Assembly: GCA_903870545.1 (NCBI GenBank)
Contig: CAIQDI010000014.1
Location: 54,059 to 118,058 of the forward strand
Source of the DNA: an uncultured Pseudomonadota bacterium
GTDB lineage: Bacteria; Pseudomonadota; Gammaproteobacteria; Methylococcales; Methylomonadaceae
Length of the DNA: 64,000 nt
Direction: 5' to 3'
Shown here piece after piece: positions 19,629 through 30,048 of this stretch. The position numbers and the translations under genes were made by a program. Position 1 is the stretch's first letter. Every line of letters starts with the position of its first letter. The notes beneath the pieces are model-generated. The model had not been told where the DNA came from and did not search any database. It saw only the letters and a program-made list of their open reading frames with translations.

Positions 19629-22235
19629 ATGAAAACATCAACAAACTGGCACGCATTAACTGTTGAAAAAGCCCTCGCACAACAACAAACCACACAAATT
19701 GGTTTAACCCAAATCGAAGCGGCGGCCCGATTAAAACGTGACGGCGCAAATCAACTCCACGAAAAACCACCTAAATCTGCCTGGTGGTTTTTTTTCGCGC
19801 AATTTCAAAGCATTTTGATTTTAGTGTTAATCGCCGCCGCATTTTTAGCGACATTTATTGGCGATAAAATCGATGGCGTAGTGATTATGACGGTGGTTTT
19901 TATCAACGCGCTGCTCGGTTTTTATCAAGAATTTCAAGCTGAAAAATCCCTCGCCGCACTGAAAAAAATGTTGTCGTTACAAGCAAAAGTGCGCCGCGAA
20001 AATCAAATCAGCGTTTGTGCCGCAAAAAATCTCGTTCAAGGCGATATTGTGTTGCTCGAAGCGGGCAATAAAATTCCCGCTGACGGGCGGTTGCTGAAAG
20101 CGTTTGGACTAGAAATTGACGAATCAGCCTTAACGGGCGAATCGTTGCCCGTTTCTAAAAATACGAATGAATTGCCCGAAAATACGCTGCTTGCCGAACG
20201 TTCAAATATGCTGTTCATGAACAACGTCGTGACACGCGGACGCGCTGAAATGCTCATCACCGCGACTGGCATGAACACCGAAATCGGCAAACTCGCGCAA
20301 CTTCTCACCGAAACCGAAGAACAACCTACGCCGTTACAAAACCAACTCGACCGCTTGGGCAAACGCTTGGCGGTATTGGCGTTGCTGATTGTGTTGGTGT
20401 TATTTGCCAGCGCGTTGTGGCGCGGCGAACCGTTAATTGAAACCGCGTTTACCGCGATTGCTTTAGCCGTTGCCGCGATTCCCGAAGGTTTACCCGCCGT
20501 TGTAACGGTGACATTAGCGTTGGGAATGCACCGAATGGCAACACACAAAGCCATCGTCAAACGGTTGTCAGCCGTGGAAACGCTCGGTTGCACCACCGTA
20601 ATTTGTACCGATAAAACGGGTACGCTAACGTTGAATCAAATGGCGGTGCGGCAGTTTTTTTATCGTGGCGAAACGCATTTTGTGAACGATAAAATTTTGC
20701 CGCAAAATGAATTATTGTTGCCGCTGATATTGTGCAACGACAGCCAATTTCACGATGACAAAATTATTGGCGACCCGATGGAAGGCGCGTTGTTAAAGCT
20801 CGCAGAAAAAGGCGGCTTGAATTACGACCACGCGCGAATGAACTTTCCCCGTTTGGCAGAAATTCCGTTCGATGCCGAACATAAATTTATGGCGACGTTT
20901 CACCGACAAGGCGACGAAATTTTGATTTTCGTCAAAGGCGCACCCGAAGTCATTTTAGAGCGGTGCAATTTGACCACCGAAGAACACGCGGTGTTGTTGG
21001 CGCAAAATACTGAAATGGCGCAAACCGGTTTGCGTGTTTTAGGAATTGCAACGGAAAAAATTCCAGTTTGTGACTTTGCAGAAAATGATTTTTTTAGACA
21101 TATTGAAAAGTTAAATTTCATCAGTTTAATTGGTTTACAAGACCCTCCGCGTGCTGAAGTTCGTGACGCAATTCGGTGTTGTCAACGCGCTGGAATTGCC
21201 GTCAAAATGATTACCGGCGACCAATCGACAACCGCTACAGCAATTGCGCGAGAATTGGGTTTGCCCGGTGAAACTCTGGAAGGACGTGCTTTAGCGGAAT
21301 TAACTGACGATGAATTAGCGGCACGCATTGACCAGATTGGCGTATTTGCCCGAACTGCACCCGAACAAAAAATGCGCCTCGTAAACGCGCTGAAAAAAGC
21401 AGGTCATATTGTGGCAATGACGGGCGACGGCGTGAACGATGCGCCCGCGTTGAAAAGTGCGGACATTGGTATTGCGATGGGAAAAAGTGGAACCGATGTC
21501 GCGCAAGAAGCAGCCACGATGATTTTGACCGACGATAATTTTGCCGCGATTGTGAACGCCGTCCGCGAAGGGCGTGGCATTTACGACAATATGGTGAAGT
21601 TTATTCGCTTTCAACTTTCGACCAACATTGGCGCGATTTTGTGCGTGGCGATTGCGCCGTTGTTGAATTTGCCGTTGCCTTTTACCGCGATTCAATTGTT
21701 GTGGATAAATATCATTATGGATGGCCCGCCCGCGATGTCGTTAGGCGTTGATCCGGTTCGCGCCAATACCATGAACGAACCGCCCCGTTTGGCGACAGCG
21801 CAATTATTATCGTGGCGACGCTTGGCGCAACTGCTTTTTTACGGCGTGATTATGGCGAGCGGCACGTTAGGAATTTTGTTTTATGATTTGCAAATTCATG
21901 ACGCTGAACACGCCAAAACGCTGGCTTTTACCACGTTTGTATTGTTTCAAGTGTTTAATGTTTTCAACGCACGCACCGAAAAAGGCACGGTTTTTAATCG
22001 CCAATTTTTCAAAAATAGCTGGTTGTGGTTGTCGCTAATTTTAGTCGTCGCGCTGCAAATCAGCATGGCGCAATGGGAATTCGCGCAAACGCTTTTCCAC
22101 ACGGCGGATTTGGATTTGAATGATGGTTTGTGCGTGATAATGGTCGCGAGCAGCGTGTTGATTTTGGAAGAAGCGCGAAAACTTTTTTGCTTGATTTCCC
22201 CGCTGAAACGCAACGGGAAAATCAACCATTCATAA
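19629..22235 (+). CDS. cation-transporting P-type ATPase (P2, Ca2+/PMR1-like)
   Basis: DESALTGESLPV, CTDKTGTLTLNQMAV, MTGDGVNDAPALKSADIGIAMG, AIPEGLPAVVTVTLALG. Confidence 0.95.
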   Translation: MKTSTNWHALTVEKALAQQQTTQIGLTQIEAAARLKRDGANQLHEKPPKSAWWFFFAQFQSILILVLIAAAFLATFIGDKIDGVVIMTVVFINALLGFYQEFQAEKSLAALKKMLSLQAKVRRENQISVCAAKNLVQGDIVLLEAGNKIPADGRLLKAFGLEIDESALTGESLPVSKNTNELPENTLLAERSNMLFMNNVVTRGRAEMLITATGMNTEIGKLAQLLTETEEQPTPLQNQLDRLGKRLAVLALLIVLVLFASALWRGEPLIETAFTAIALAVAAIPEGLPAVVTVTLALGMHRMATHKAIVKRLSAVETLGCTTVICTDKTGTLTLNQMAVRQFFYRGETHFVNDKILPQNELLLPLILCNDSQFHDDKIIGDPMEGALLKLAEKGGLNYDHARMNFPRLAEIPFDAEHKFMATFHRQGDEILIFVKGAPEVILERCNLTTEEHAVLLAQNTEMAQTGLRVLGIATEKIPVCDFAENDFFRHIEKLNFISLIGLQDPPRAEVRDAIRCCQRAGIAVKMITGDQSTTATAIARELGLPGETLEGRALAELTDDELAARIDQIGVFARTAPEQKMRLVNALKKAGHIVAMTGDGVNDAPALKSADIGIAMGKSGTDVAQEAATMILTDDNFAAIVNAVREGRGIYDNMVKFIRFQLSTNIGAILCVAIAPLLNLPLPFTAIQLLWINIIMDGPPAMSLGVDPVRANTMNEPPRLATAQLLSWRRLAQLLFYGVIMASGTLGILFYDLQIHDAEHAKTLAFTTFVLFQVFNVFNARTEKGTVFNRQFFKNSWLWLSLILVVALQISMAQWEFAQTLFHTADLDLNDGLCVIMVASSVLILEEARKLFCLISPLKRNGKINHS

Positions 22236-22236
22236 T

Positions 22237-23253
22237 CTAAAAATCGGCATCCAAAACAATGCGATAACGCGCATTACCTGCGACTAAATGCGCCAATGCG
22301 TCATTCACGCGACTCATTGGAAAATGTTCAACTTGTGGCGCGATGTGATGTCGCGCGGCAAATTCCAACATCGTCGCTATTGCCGCAGGCGAACCGGTTG
22401 GCGAACCTGAAATGCTTTTTTGCCCAAGAATTAAATCCATCGCAGGAATTGGCATCGGTTCCAGTACCGCGCCCACAACGTGCATGCGTCCGTTTGGTTT
22501 TAGCGTTTTTAACAACGTCGCCCAATCGAGCGGCGCGTTGACCGTTACCAACAACAAATCCAACGAATTCGCGGCAGTCAAAATCGACGCGCTGTCATAA
22601 CTAGAAATCACGTTGTGTGCGCCCAACGTTTTCGCTTCTTCGATTTTCGATGGTGAACTGGTAAACGCCGTCACTTCACAGCCCCACGCCTTGGCAAACT
22701 TCAAACCTAAATGCCCTAAACCGCCAATTCCCACCACGCCAACGTGGTCAGTCGGTTTAATATTGAAATTCAAAAACGGCGCGAAAACAGTAATTCCACC
22801 ACACAACAACGGTCCCGCAGAACGCAAATCCAGTTTTTCAGGCAGTGGAATCACCCAAACCCAATGCGCTCGCATTTTATCGGCAAAACCGCCGTAATGT
22901 CCGCCCGCTATCGTCGGCAATGCTTGGCTGCAAAGATTATGTTGTCCGGTCACGCATTCGTGGCAGTGCATACAACTGCCCGAATTCCAACCCACGCCAA
23001 CCGCTTGCCCAATTTTCAAGCCTTTCACATCTTTGCCGATTGCGCTAATTTTGCCAATCACTTCGTGTCCCGCAATCAGCGGATAATTGGAAAATCCCCA
23101 ATCGTTGTTCAACATCGATAAATCTGAATGACAAACGCCACAATGTTCTACAATGATTTCAACTTCTTCCGCGCCTAATTCGGGCAGTTCAACCGAAATC
23201 AGTTCCAGTTTTTCTTTAGAGCCGTGCGCCGCCCAACCTTGAATATGTGTCAT
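22237..23253 (-). CDS. zinc-dependent NAD(P) alcohol dehydrogenase
   Basis: CGVCHSDLSMLNNDWGFSNYPLIAGHEVIGKI, GVGIGGLGHLGLKFAKAWGCEVTAFTSS. Start at MTHIQGWAAHG. Confidence 0.92.
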   Translation of the reverse strand: MTHIQGWAAHGSKEKLELISVELPELGAEEVEIIVEHCGVCHSDLSMLNNDWGFSNYPLIAGHEVIGKISAIGKDVKGLKIGQAVGVGWNSGSCMHCHECVTGQHNLCSQALPTIAGGHYGGFADKMRAHWVWVIPLPEKLDLRSAGPLLCGGITVFAPFLNFNIKPTDHVGVVGIGGLGHLGLKFAKAWGCEVTAFTSSPSKIEEAKTLGAHNVISSYDSASILTAANSLDLLLVTVNAPLDWATLLKTLKPNGRMHVVGAVLEPMPIPAMDLILGQKSISGSPTGSPAAIATMLEFAARHHIAPQVEHFPMSRVNDALAHLVAGNARYRIVLDADF

Positions 23254-23398
23254 CTTTTTCCCTCGTAAAAATAAAAGCTGTTTTGTAGCCGATAAAGTCG
23301 TGTAATTCAAGCGTTTCGTTTGTTACACTTTAATTTGTTTAGATTTAATGATTATTCAATAAAAGTCCTTATATGAAATTATTACCCACTGATTTATT

Positions 23399-26300
23399 AT
23401 GAAAATGAGCGACATCGCGGCACAAATTCCACATTATCGTTTACTTGAAAAGTTGGGCGAAAGTTTAGAATCAATCGTGTTTAAAGCCGTTTCCAAACAA
23501 AATGTAACGGATTGTTACATTCTCAAACTTTTTAAACATCCCTTAAATCAAGAAAGTCAGCGGCGTTATTTACGCCAAAAAATTGAACGCTTGAAAATTA
23601 TTCACGACGTGAGCGTGATTACGCCGCTTTCGTTTGAATGCTTTGCTCAGGTGCAGTTTATTGTGATACCTTATTTTTCAGGTTACGTTTCACTCAATCA
23701 ATGGTGCATGAAATCACCGATTTCGCTGCCTGATTTTTTTCATTGTGCCAGTGCGTTGGCGCAAATTCTCAACGTGATTCACCAAGCCGGTATTATTCAC
23801 GGCGGCATTAAACCGCACAACATTTTAATTCAACCTGACACGCTCGACGTTAAAGTGACGGATTTCATTACGCCGATTGATATTCATGAAATTAGTCATT
23901 TTATTTATGACCCCGGTTTTATTGAAGGCACGCTGGCTTACACTTCACCGGAACAAACGGGACGCATCAATCATCGGGTCGATTTTTCAACCGATATGTA
24001 TTCGTTGGGCATTGTGTTTTATCAGTTATTGACCGGCGAATTGCCGTTCAAAAATACCGATCCGCTGGAGTTAATCCATTCGCACCTCGCCGAAGAAGTT
24101 CCGCTCGTTCATCACGTTAATAAAAATATCCCGCCCATTTTGAATGATATTATTGCCAAAATGTGTTTGAAAGAACCCGAAAAACGCTATCAAAGTGGTT
24201 TGGGACTTTACGCAGATTTACATCGTTGCGCGGAAGAATACGCCGCTTCGGGACGAATAATCCAATTTAAAGTCGGTTTGCAAGATCATCAACGGCGCGT
24301 GGTGTTTATTTCCAAAATGGTTGGGCGATTGGCAGAAGCTAAAATTGTTTTACAGCAATACGATTTAGTGACGCGCGGCGGATTTGCATCGGTGTTTATT
24401 TCAGGTTTGCCTGGCATTGGTAAAACTCGTTTAATTCAAGAATTACAACGTCCACTGGTTGAACATCGTGGTTATTTTACCTCCGGAAAATTTGACCAAT
24501 ATCAAAAAAACATTCCGTACAGTTCGTTGTTACAAGCGTTACGAAATCTAATTCGGACGCTGTTAACGGAAAGTGACATGCAAGTTTCCTATTGGCAAGC
24601 ACGGATTTTAGAAACGCTTGCGTCGCAAGGACGGATTATTTGTGATGTCATTCCAGAGCTAACAATTCTCATCGGTGAACAACCTGACGTGCAAAATTTA
24701 CCACCCGTTGAAGCGCGGCATCGTTTTAATAACGTGCTGGGGCAATTTTTAGCGTGTTTAGCGCAACGGAATTATCCGTTAGTTTTATTTATCGACGATT
24801 TGCAGTGGTGCGACAGTGCCACGTTTGGCTTTCTGGATTATTTATTCGCGAACGTAGCAGACTATCCGTATTTATTTTTTATTGGTGCGTATCGGAACAA
24901 TGAAGTGGATGAACATCATCCGTTAAGTCAGCTCATGCAAGCGATACAGAAAAAACATTTACCGTTACATGATTTACGTTTAACGCATCTCAACGCCGAA
25001 GATTGTCATGAAATGGTGGCGTATATTTTAGATTTGCCCCTTAATAAATGCATCGAATTATCGCATTTCTTAGTGAAACTGACCGAAGGAAATCCGTTAT
25101 TTGTCAGTGAAAGTTTGTCGTGGTTGCACAATGAAAAATTGTTACACGTCAACAAAAACGGGCAATGGGGTTGGGATATGATGAAAATCAGCCAATCCAA
25201 TATGCCTACCAGCGTAGTGGAATTATTCAGTTCAAAAGTGAATCAATTGCCGGTCGAAACCATTGAAATTCTGATGCTTGGCGCGTGTGTCGGCAATCGA
25301 TTTTCGGCGGAAGAAGTAGCACAGATTCAAAAAATATCGTATCAAACCTTGTTTGAACTGTTAAAACCGGTGTTAAGTTTAGGTTTGTTGATTGAAAGTA
25401 AAGCCAAATTGCAATTTGTTCACGACCGCGTGCAAGAAGCGGTGTTACGTTTTTTGGATTCTGAACAACGCCGCGCGATTCATTGGCGTATTGGACAACA
25501 TTTTTTGAGCGACACACCGATTGACGTTGAATTGGAACAAAAAGAAAATTTATTCACTCTTGCCGCGCATTTAAATTTGGGTCGTCCCGAAACGTTGACG
25601 GAAAACGAAACGTTGAATTTAGCGACGCTGAATTTTCACGCTGGAAATAAAGCCTTAAATGCGTTGGCAACACACGCCGCCAATGAATATTACCGCCAAG
25701 GTATTGATTTATTAACCGCCGATGCGTGGGAAAGTCAGTACACCCTGACATTTCGGTTGCATCAGCGATTAGCGAAAACGGAATTGATGACCGGACGTTC
25801 TGATTTGTCGGAAAAATTATTGGATACGCTGTTATTTCGTGCCGTTGATGATTTAGATTGCGCCGAAGCGTTAGCGGAACAAACAACGTCGCTGTCGTCG
25901 ATTGGCAATTTTCTCAAAGCGATTGAAACCGCTAATCGGGGATTGAATTATTTCAATCAATCGCTTCTTGAGGATCCCATTCAAGCCGAGTTAAAAACCG
26001 CCGAACTCGTCGCGCAAATTCATCAAAACAACACCGACGTGTGGCAAAAAATTCTGGAAATGCCTTTTACTCAAGAACGGCGCAATAAAATTGAATTGGC
26101 GTTTTACAGCGAATTGATTCCAGATTTATACATGACGGGGCAAGTTTCGCAGCTGTATTTAGCCGCCGCGCAATCGACTTCGCTTTGTTTGCAAGGCGGC
26201 ATGGACGAATCCGTGATTTACTCGTTTTCGATTATGGGCTTAAATTTAGGCGAAAAAGGGCAGTTTGAATTAGCGTTTCGTTACGAAGATTTGGCGCGTG

Positions 26301-28567
26301 AATTATGCACGCGCTATCCCGATACGTTTGGCGCGACGCGCGGCATCAATGGCATTGCCTGGTGTAATATGCACTCACGCAGTCATCCCGCCGACATTGT
26401 CGCTTATTGCCAAAAAGGAATTCAAAGCGGCAAAATTTGTGGCGATTTGTACAATGCCGGCTTGATTTACGCGCCATTGATGTGGAATTTACAGGTTCAA
26501 GGTGCGAATTTTCAGGCGATTGAAAAAGCCGCATCGGCGTGTTTTGAATTTTCACAAAAAAATCAATTGAGTTTTTCAGTCGGTCTCGCCCAAGCGATGC
26601 AAGCGGGTTGGATTGAACCCATGAAAAATGCATCAGCTCCGTTAATTCAAATGGATGAAACGTTAAACTTGTGGGAAAGTTGCAATTACGTTGCGGCAGC
26701 GGGCAGTTATTTTGTCCATTTAGCAATGAGCAATTATTATTACGGGCGTTATAACGCGGCAAATGACAATTTAAACAAAGTGAAATGTTATTTGACCGGC
26801 TTAACTGATAACGTGTTGAAACGACAATGGTATGTGTTTCAAGCCTTAAATTTGTTGCGATTACATCGACAAAATGGCGGCAATGAAAACATATTGCGGG
26901 TGAAACTGGAGAATTTCATGCTGCCCGTTGAAGAATGGGCAAAGTTAGGGGTTTTATTACAACCGTATTTACAGTTTTATCGGGCAGAATACGCCGTCGT
27001 TTTTTTGCGTTTTGAAGACGCTTGCAGTGCTTATTTAAACGCGATTGAATCGGCACATCACTTGGGTTACACGTTTCTGGAAGGTTTTATAAACGAAAAT
27101 TTTGGCGCATGGTTAAGCGAATTGGGTTTTCAAAGTGGCGATAATTATTATCGTGAAGCAATGCGTTTATATCAAAAATGTGGCGCACAAGGTAAAAAAA
27201 TAGAGTTATTGGAACGCTACCCAGCCTGTTTTGAAAATGAATGTGAAGCTGAAAATGATGACGTCCAAAGTGTCGATAATTTAGTGTTACCGAATTTGGA
27301 TGTTGATTATTTGGTGCAATCTTCGTTGGTGTTATCGGCAGAAATCAATCAAGAAAAATTGCTCGATAAAATTATGGATATGGTGCTGCAATCGAGCGGC
27401 GCACAACACGGTTATTTATTAGTACAAAATGAGGACACTTGGTCAGTTGTCGCAACCAGTCATGTGAGCGAAAAAATACAGTTGGAAATTCAACCGTTAC
27501 ACACCATGACGGAATTGTGCCAAGGCATTGTGCATTATGCCTGTCGCACCATGGAAACCGTTGTTATTTATGATGCTCAAACTTCGCTGGAATTTAAAAA
27601 TTCACCCGAAGTTCAAAAATTTGGGTTGCGCTCATTACTTTGTGTGCCGTTGCGCCGCCAAGGAAAACTGGTCGGTTTGCTGTATTTAGAAAACCGCCTT
27701 GCATCGAATATTTTTACGATAAACCGCGTCCGAACCATCGAATCGTTAAGTCAGCAAGCGGCGATTTCATTGGAAAATGCGCGATTAGTGGCGAAAATTG
27801 AACAGTTTAATGCCGATCTGGAACGGCGCGTGGAAGAAGAAGTGGCGCATAACCGTGAAAAAGATCATTTGCTAATTCAACAATCGCGTTTGGCGGTGAT
27901 GGGTGAAATGATTAACAATATCGCACATCAATGGCGACAACCGTTGAATGCGCTGGGGTTGGTGCTGGGGAATTTGAAAGATGCTGCACGATTTAATGAA
28001 TTGACCAACAGCTATTTAGACAGTCAAGTTACCGATGGCTGGCAGTGCATTGAAAAAATGTCGAGTACGATTAACGATTTTCGGAATTTCTTTCGTCCTG
28101 ACAAACAGAAAGAACTTTTCAGTTTGAAACAAGCCATTCAAAGCGCGATTGCGTTGGTAGATGCCAGTTTTAAAACCCACAATATTGAATTCATAGTGGA
28201 CGCGCCAGACGATATAAACGTAATAGGTTTTCCTAATGAATATTCTCAAGTGTTACTCAATTTAATTACGAATGCCAAAGAAGCTATTTTGGCGCCTGGT
28301 CAAAACAGCGGATACATTACGGTGCGGTTGCACAGTGATGATGATTTCACGCACACTATTGTCACGGATAATGGCGGCGGGATTCAAGAGGACGTTTTAC
28401 AACGTTTGTTTGAGCCGTATTTTTCTACCAAAGAAGGTGGCAGCGGGATTGGGCTTTATATGTCAAAAATGATTATTGAAAACAGCATGAACGGAAAAAT
28501 TAGCGTACGAAATGTGCCGCAAGGCGCGGAGTTTACAATTTCTACGCCCAACAAATGCAACATTTAA
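23399..28567 (+). CDS. giant multidomain sensor: Ser/Thr (pseudo)kinase - AAA-type ATPase - GAF - histidine kinase
   Basis: Kinase-like N-term (IIHGGIKPHNILI, EGTLAYTSPEQTGRINHRVDFSTDMYSLGIVFYQLLTG), Walker A GLPGIGKTRLIQEL, GAF (RSLLCVPLRRQGKLVGLLYLEN), HK (HQWRQPLNALGL, NLITNAKEAI, GGSGIGLYMSKMIIE). Confidence 0.93.
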   Translation: MKMSDIAAQIPHYRLLEKLGESLESIVFKAVSKQNVTDCYILKLFKHPLNQESQRRYLRQKIERLKIIHDVSVITPLSFECFAQVQFIVIPYFSGYVSLNQWCMKSPISLPDFFHCASALAQILNVIHQAGIIHGGIKPHNILIQPDTLDVKVTDFITPIDIHEISHFIYDPGFIEGTLAYTSPEQTGRINHRVDFSTDMYSLGIVFYQLLTGELPFKNTDPLELIHSHLAEEVPLVHHVNKNIPPILNDIIAKMCLKEPEKRYQSGLGLYADLHRCAEEYAASGRIIQFKVGLQDHQRRVVFISKMVGRLAEAKIVLQQYDLVTRGGFASVFISGLPGIGKTRLIQELQRPLVEHRGYFTSGKFDQYQKNIPYSSLLQALRNLIRTLLTESDMQVSYWQARILETLASQGRIICDVIPELTILIGEQPDVQNLPPVEARHRFNNVLGQFLACLAQRNYPLVLFIDDLQWCDSATFGFLDYLFANVADYPYLFFIGAYRNNEVDEHHPLSQLMQAIQKKHLPLHDLRLTHLNAEDCHEMVAYILDLPLNKCIELSHFLVKLTEGNPLFVSESLSWLHNEKLLHVNKNGQWGWDMMKISQSNMPTSVVELFSSKVNQLPVETIEILMLGACVGNRFSAEEVAQIQKISYQTLFELLKPVLSLGLLIESKAKLQFVHDRVQEAVLRFLDSEQRRAIHWRIGQHFLSDTPIDVELEQKENLFTLAAHLNLGRPETLTENETLNLATLNFHAGNKALNALATHAANEYYRQGIDLLTADAWESQYTLTFRLHQRLAKTELMTGRSDLSEKLLDTLLFRAVDDLDCAEALAEQTTSLSSIGNFLKAIETANRGLNYFNQSLLEDPIQAELKTAELVAQIHQNNTDVWQKILEMPFTQERRNKIELAFYSELIPDLYMTGQVSQLYLAAAQSTSLCLQGGMDESVIYSFSIMGLNLGEKGQFELAFRYEDLARELCTRYPDTFGATRGINGIAWCNMHSRSHPADIVAYCQKGIQSGKICGDLYNAGLIYAPLMWNLQVQGANFQAIEKAASACFEFSQKNQLSFSVGLAQAMQAGWIEPMKNASAPLIQMDETLNLWESCNYVAAAGSYFVHLAMSNYYYGRYNAANDNLNKVKCYLTGLTDNVLKRQWYVFQALNLLRLHRQNGGNENILRVKLENFMLPVEEWAKLGVLLQPYLQFYRAEYAVVFLRFEDACSAYLNAIESAHHLGYTFLEGFINENFGAWLSELGFQSGDNYYREAMRLYQKCGAQGKKIELLERYPACFENECEAENDDVQSVDNLVLPNLDVDYLVQSSLVLSAEINQEKLLDKIMDMVLQSSGAQHGYLLVQNEDTWSVVATSHVSEKIQLEIQPLHTMTELCQGIVHYACRTMETVVIYDAQTSLEFKNSPEVQKFGLRSLLCVPLRRQGKLVGLLYLENRLASNIFTINRVRTIESLSQQAAISLENARLVAKIEQFNADLERRVEEEVAHNREKDHLLIQQSRLAVMGEMINNIAHQWRQPLNALGLVLGNLKDAARFNELTNSYLDSQVTDGWQCIEKMSSTINDFRNFFRPDKQKELFSLKQAIQSAIALVDASFKTHNIEFIVDAPDDINVIGFPNEYSQVLLNLITNAKEAILAPGQNSGYITVRLHSDDDFTHTIVTDNGGGIQEDVLQRLFEPYFSTKEGGSGIGLYMSKMIIENSMNGKISVRNVPQGAEFTISTPNKCNI

Positions 28568-28589
28568 CACCCTCTTTAGAAAAAATATT

Positions 28590-29936
28590 ATGAATGAAAG
28601 TAATGACCACGACGATTTAGCCTTTTTAAAAACCTTAAATATCCTTTATGTTGAAGACGAAATCATTATTCGCAAACAATTGGCGCAATTTCTTAACCGC
28701 CGATGTGCGAATTTATATATTGGCACAAACGGCAAAGAGGGTTTAGCGATTTTTCAGGACTGTCAGCCAGACCTCGTCATTTCAGATGTGTTAATGCCCG
28801 AAATGGACGGTTTGAAAATGGGTGAAGCTATCCGTGCCATCAATCCGAAAATACCGATTATTCTGACCACCGCCTTTGAAGAGCCGCGCTATTTTCATCG
28901 CGCTATTGATTTGAGTGTTGATAAATATGTGGTGAAACCCATTGATTTGTTGATATTAGAAGAAGCATTATTAAAATGCGCTCGCACGTTGCGGGCAGAA
29001 TTAGCGTTATACGAACTGCAACAACGCACGGCTGAATTGATGGAATTACAACGCATTGCAGCGGTAGTTTTTGAAGCCCAAGAAGGCATGTTTGTCACCG
29101 ATGCCGACACCACGATTCTTCGCGTGAATAAGGCTTTTAGTGAAATTACCGGTTATCCTGCCGAAGAAATGGTGGGAAAAACGCCTCATGTATTACAATC
29201 AGGTCGTCAAGATTGTCATTTTTATGAAGAAATGTGGAGTGGCATCAATCAGGACGGTCATTGGAAAGGTGAAATTTGGAATAAACGAAAAAACGGTGAA
29301 ATTTATCCCGAAAATATCTGTGTTACTGCGGTAAAAGATGACGATGGCAACGTCACAAATTATGTTGCCACGTTTATGGATATTACGATTAACAAAGCCA
29401 TTGCCGACGAAATTAAACATTTAGCTTTCTATGATCCGTTGACCAATTTACCGAATAGACGGTTACTTTTTGATAGATTAAAAATCGCTTTCGCAAGTAA
29501 TAAACGTAATGGCAAAAAAGGGGCGGTGCTATTTATTGATATGGATAATTTCAAAACGCTTAACGATACATTGGGACATGACATGGGCGATTTACTTTTG
29601 AAAGAAGTCGCGGAACGTTTACATCATTGCGTGCGCGATTGCGACACGGTGGCGCGTTTTGGTGGCGATGAATTTGTGATTATGCTCACTAATTTAAACG
29701 AAGATGAGGATATGGCGATAAATCAAGCTGAAATTATTGGTCAAAAAATTCTCGTCACGTTGAACAAAAGTTACCAGCTCCGCACGCAGGATTATTCCAG
29801 CACACCCAGCATTGGTGTGGCGATTTTTACCGGTCATGAATCATCCATTCACGAACCGGTCAAACAAGCCGATACGGCGATGTATCAAGCCAAAAAAGCG
29901 GGGCGAAATACGCTTCGTTTTTTTAAAAATATCTAA
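28590..29936 (+). CDS. response regulator - PAS - GGDEF diguanylate cyclase
   Basis: REC (ILYVEDE...PDLVISDVLMPEMDGL), PAS (ITGYPAEEMVGKTPHVLQSGRQD), RDCDTVARFGGDEFVIML (GGDEF plus I-site RxxD). Confidence 0.95.
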   Translation: MNESNDHDDLAFLKTLNILYVEDEIIIRKQLAQFLNRRCANLYIGTNGKEGLAIFQDCQPDLVISDVLMPEMDGLKMGEAIRAINPKIPIILTTAFEEPRYFHRAIDLSVDKYVVKPIDLLILEEALLKCARTLRAELALYELQQRTAELMELQRIAAVVFEAQEGMFVTDADTTILRVNKAFSEITGYPAEEMVGKTPHVLQSGRQDCHFYEEMWSGINQDGHWKGEIWNKRKNGEIYPENICVTAVKDDDGNVTNYVATFMDITINKAIADEIKHLAFYDPLTNLPNRRLLFDRLKIAFASNKRNGKKGAVLFIDMDNFKTLNDTLGHDMGDLLLKEVAERLHHCVRDCDTVARFGGDEFVIMLTNLNEDEDMAINQAEIIGQKILVTLNKSYQLRTQDYSSTPSIGVAIFTGHESSIHEPVKQADTAMYQAKKAGRNTLRFFKNI

Positions 29937-30048
29937 TTTTGATATTCACCCAGCCCACATAACGGGGAAAATTTTTCCTTGAATTGGCGGTCATTTCGCC
30001 CCATTGTTAAACTAAATCAAATCACTTACTTTCTAGGAGTTACCGCGC

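Noticed and set aside
20036-20596. 186-aa ORF antisense to the P-type ATPase
   Set aside because: Antisense shadow; no signature motifs.
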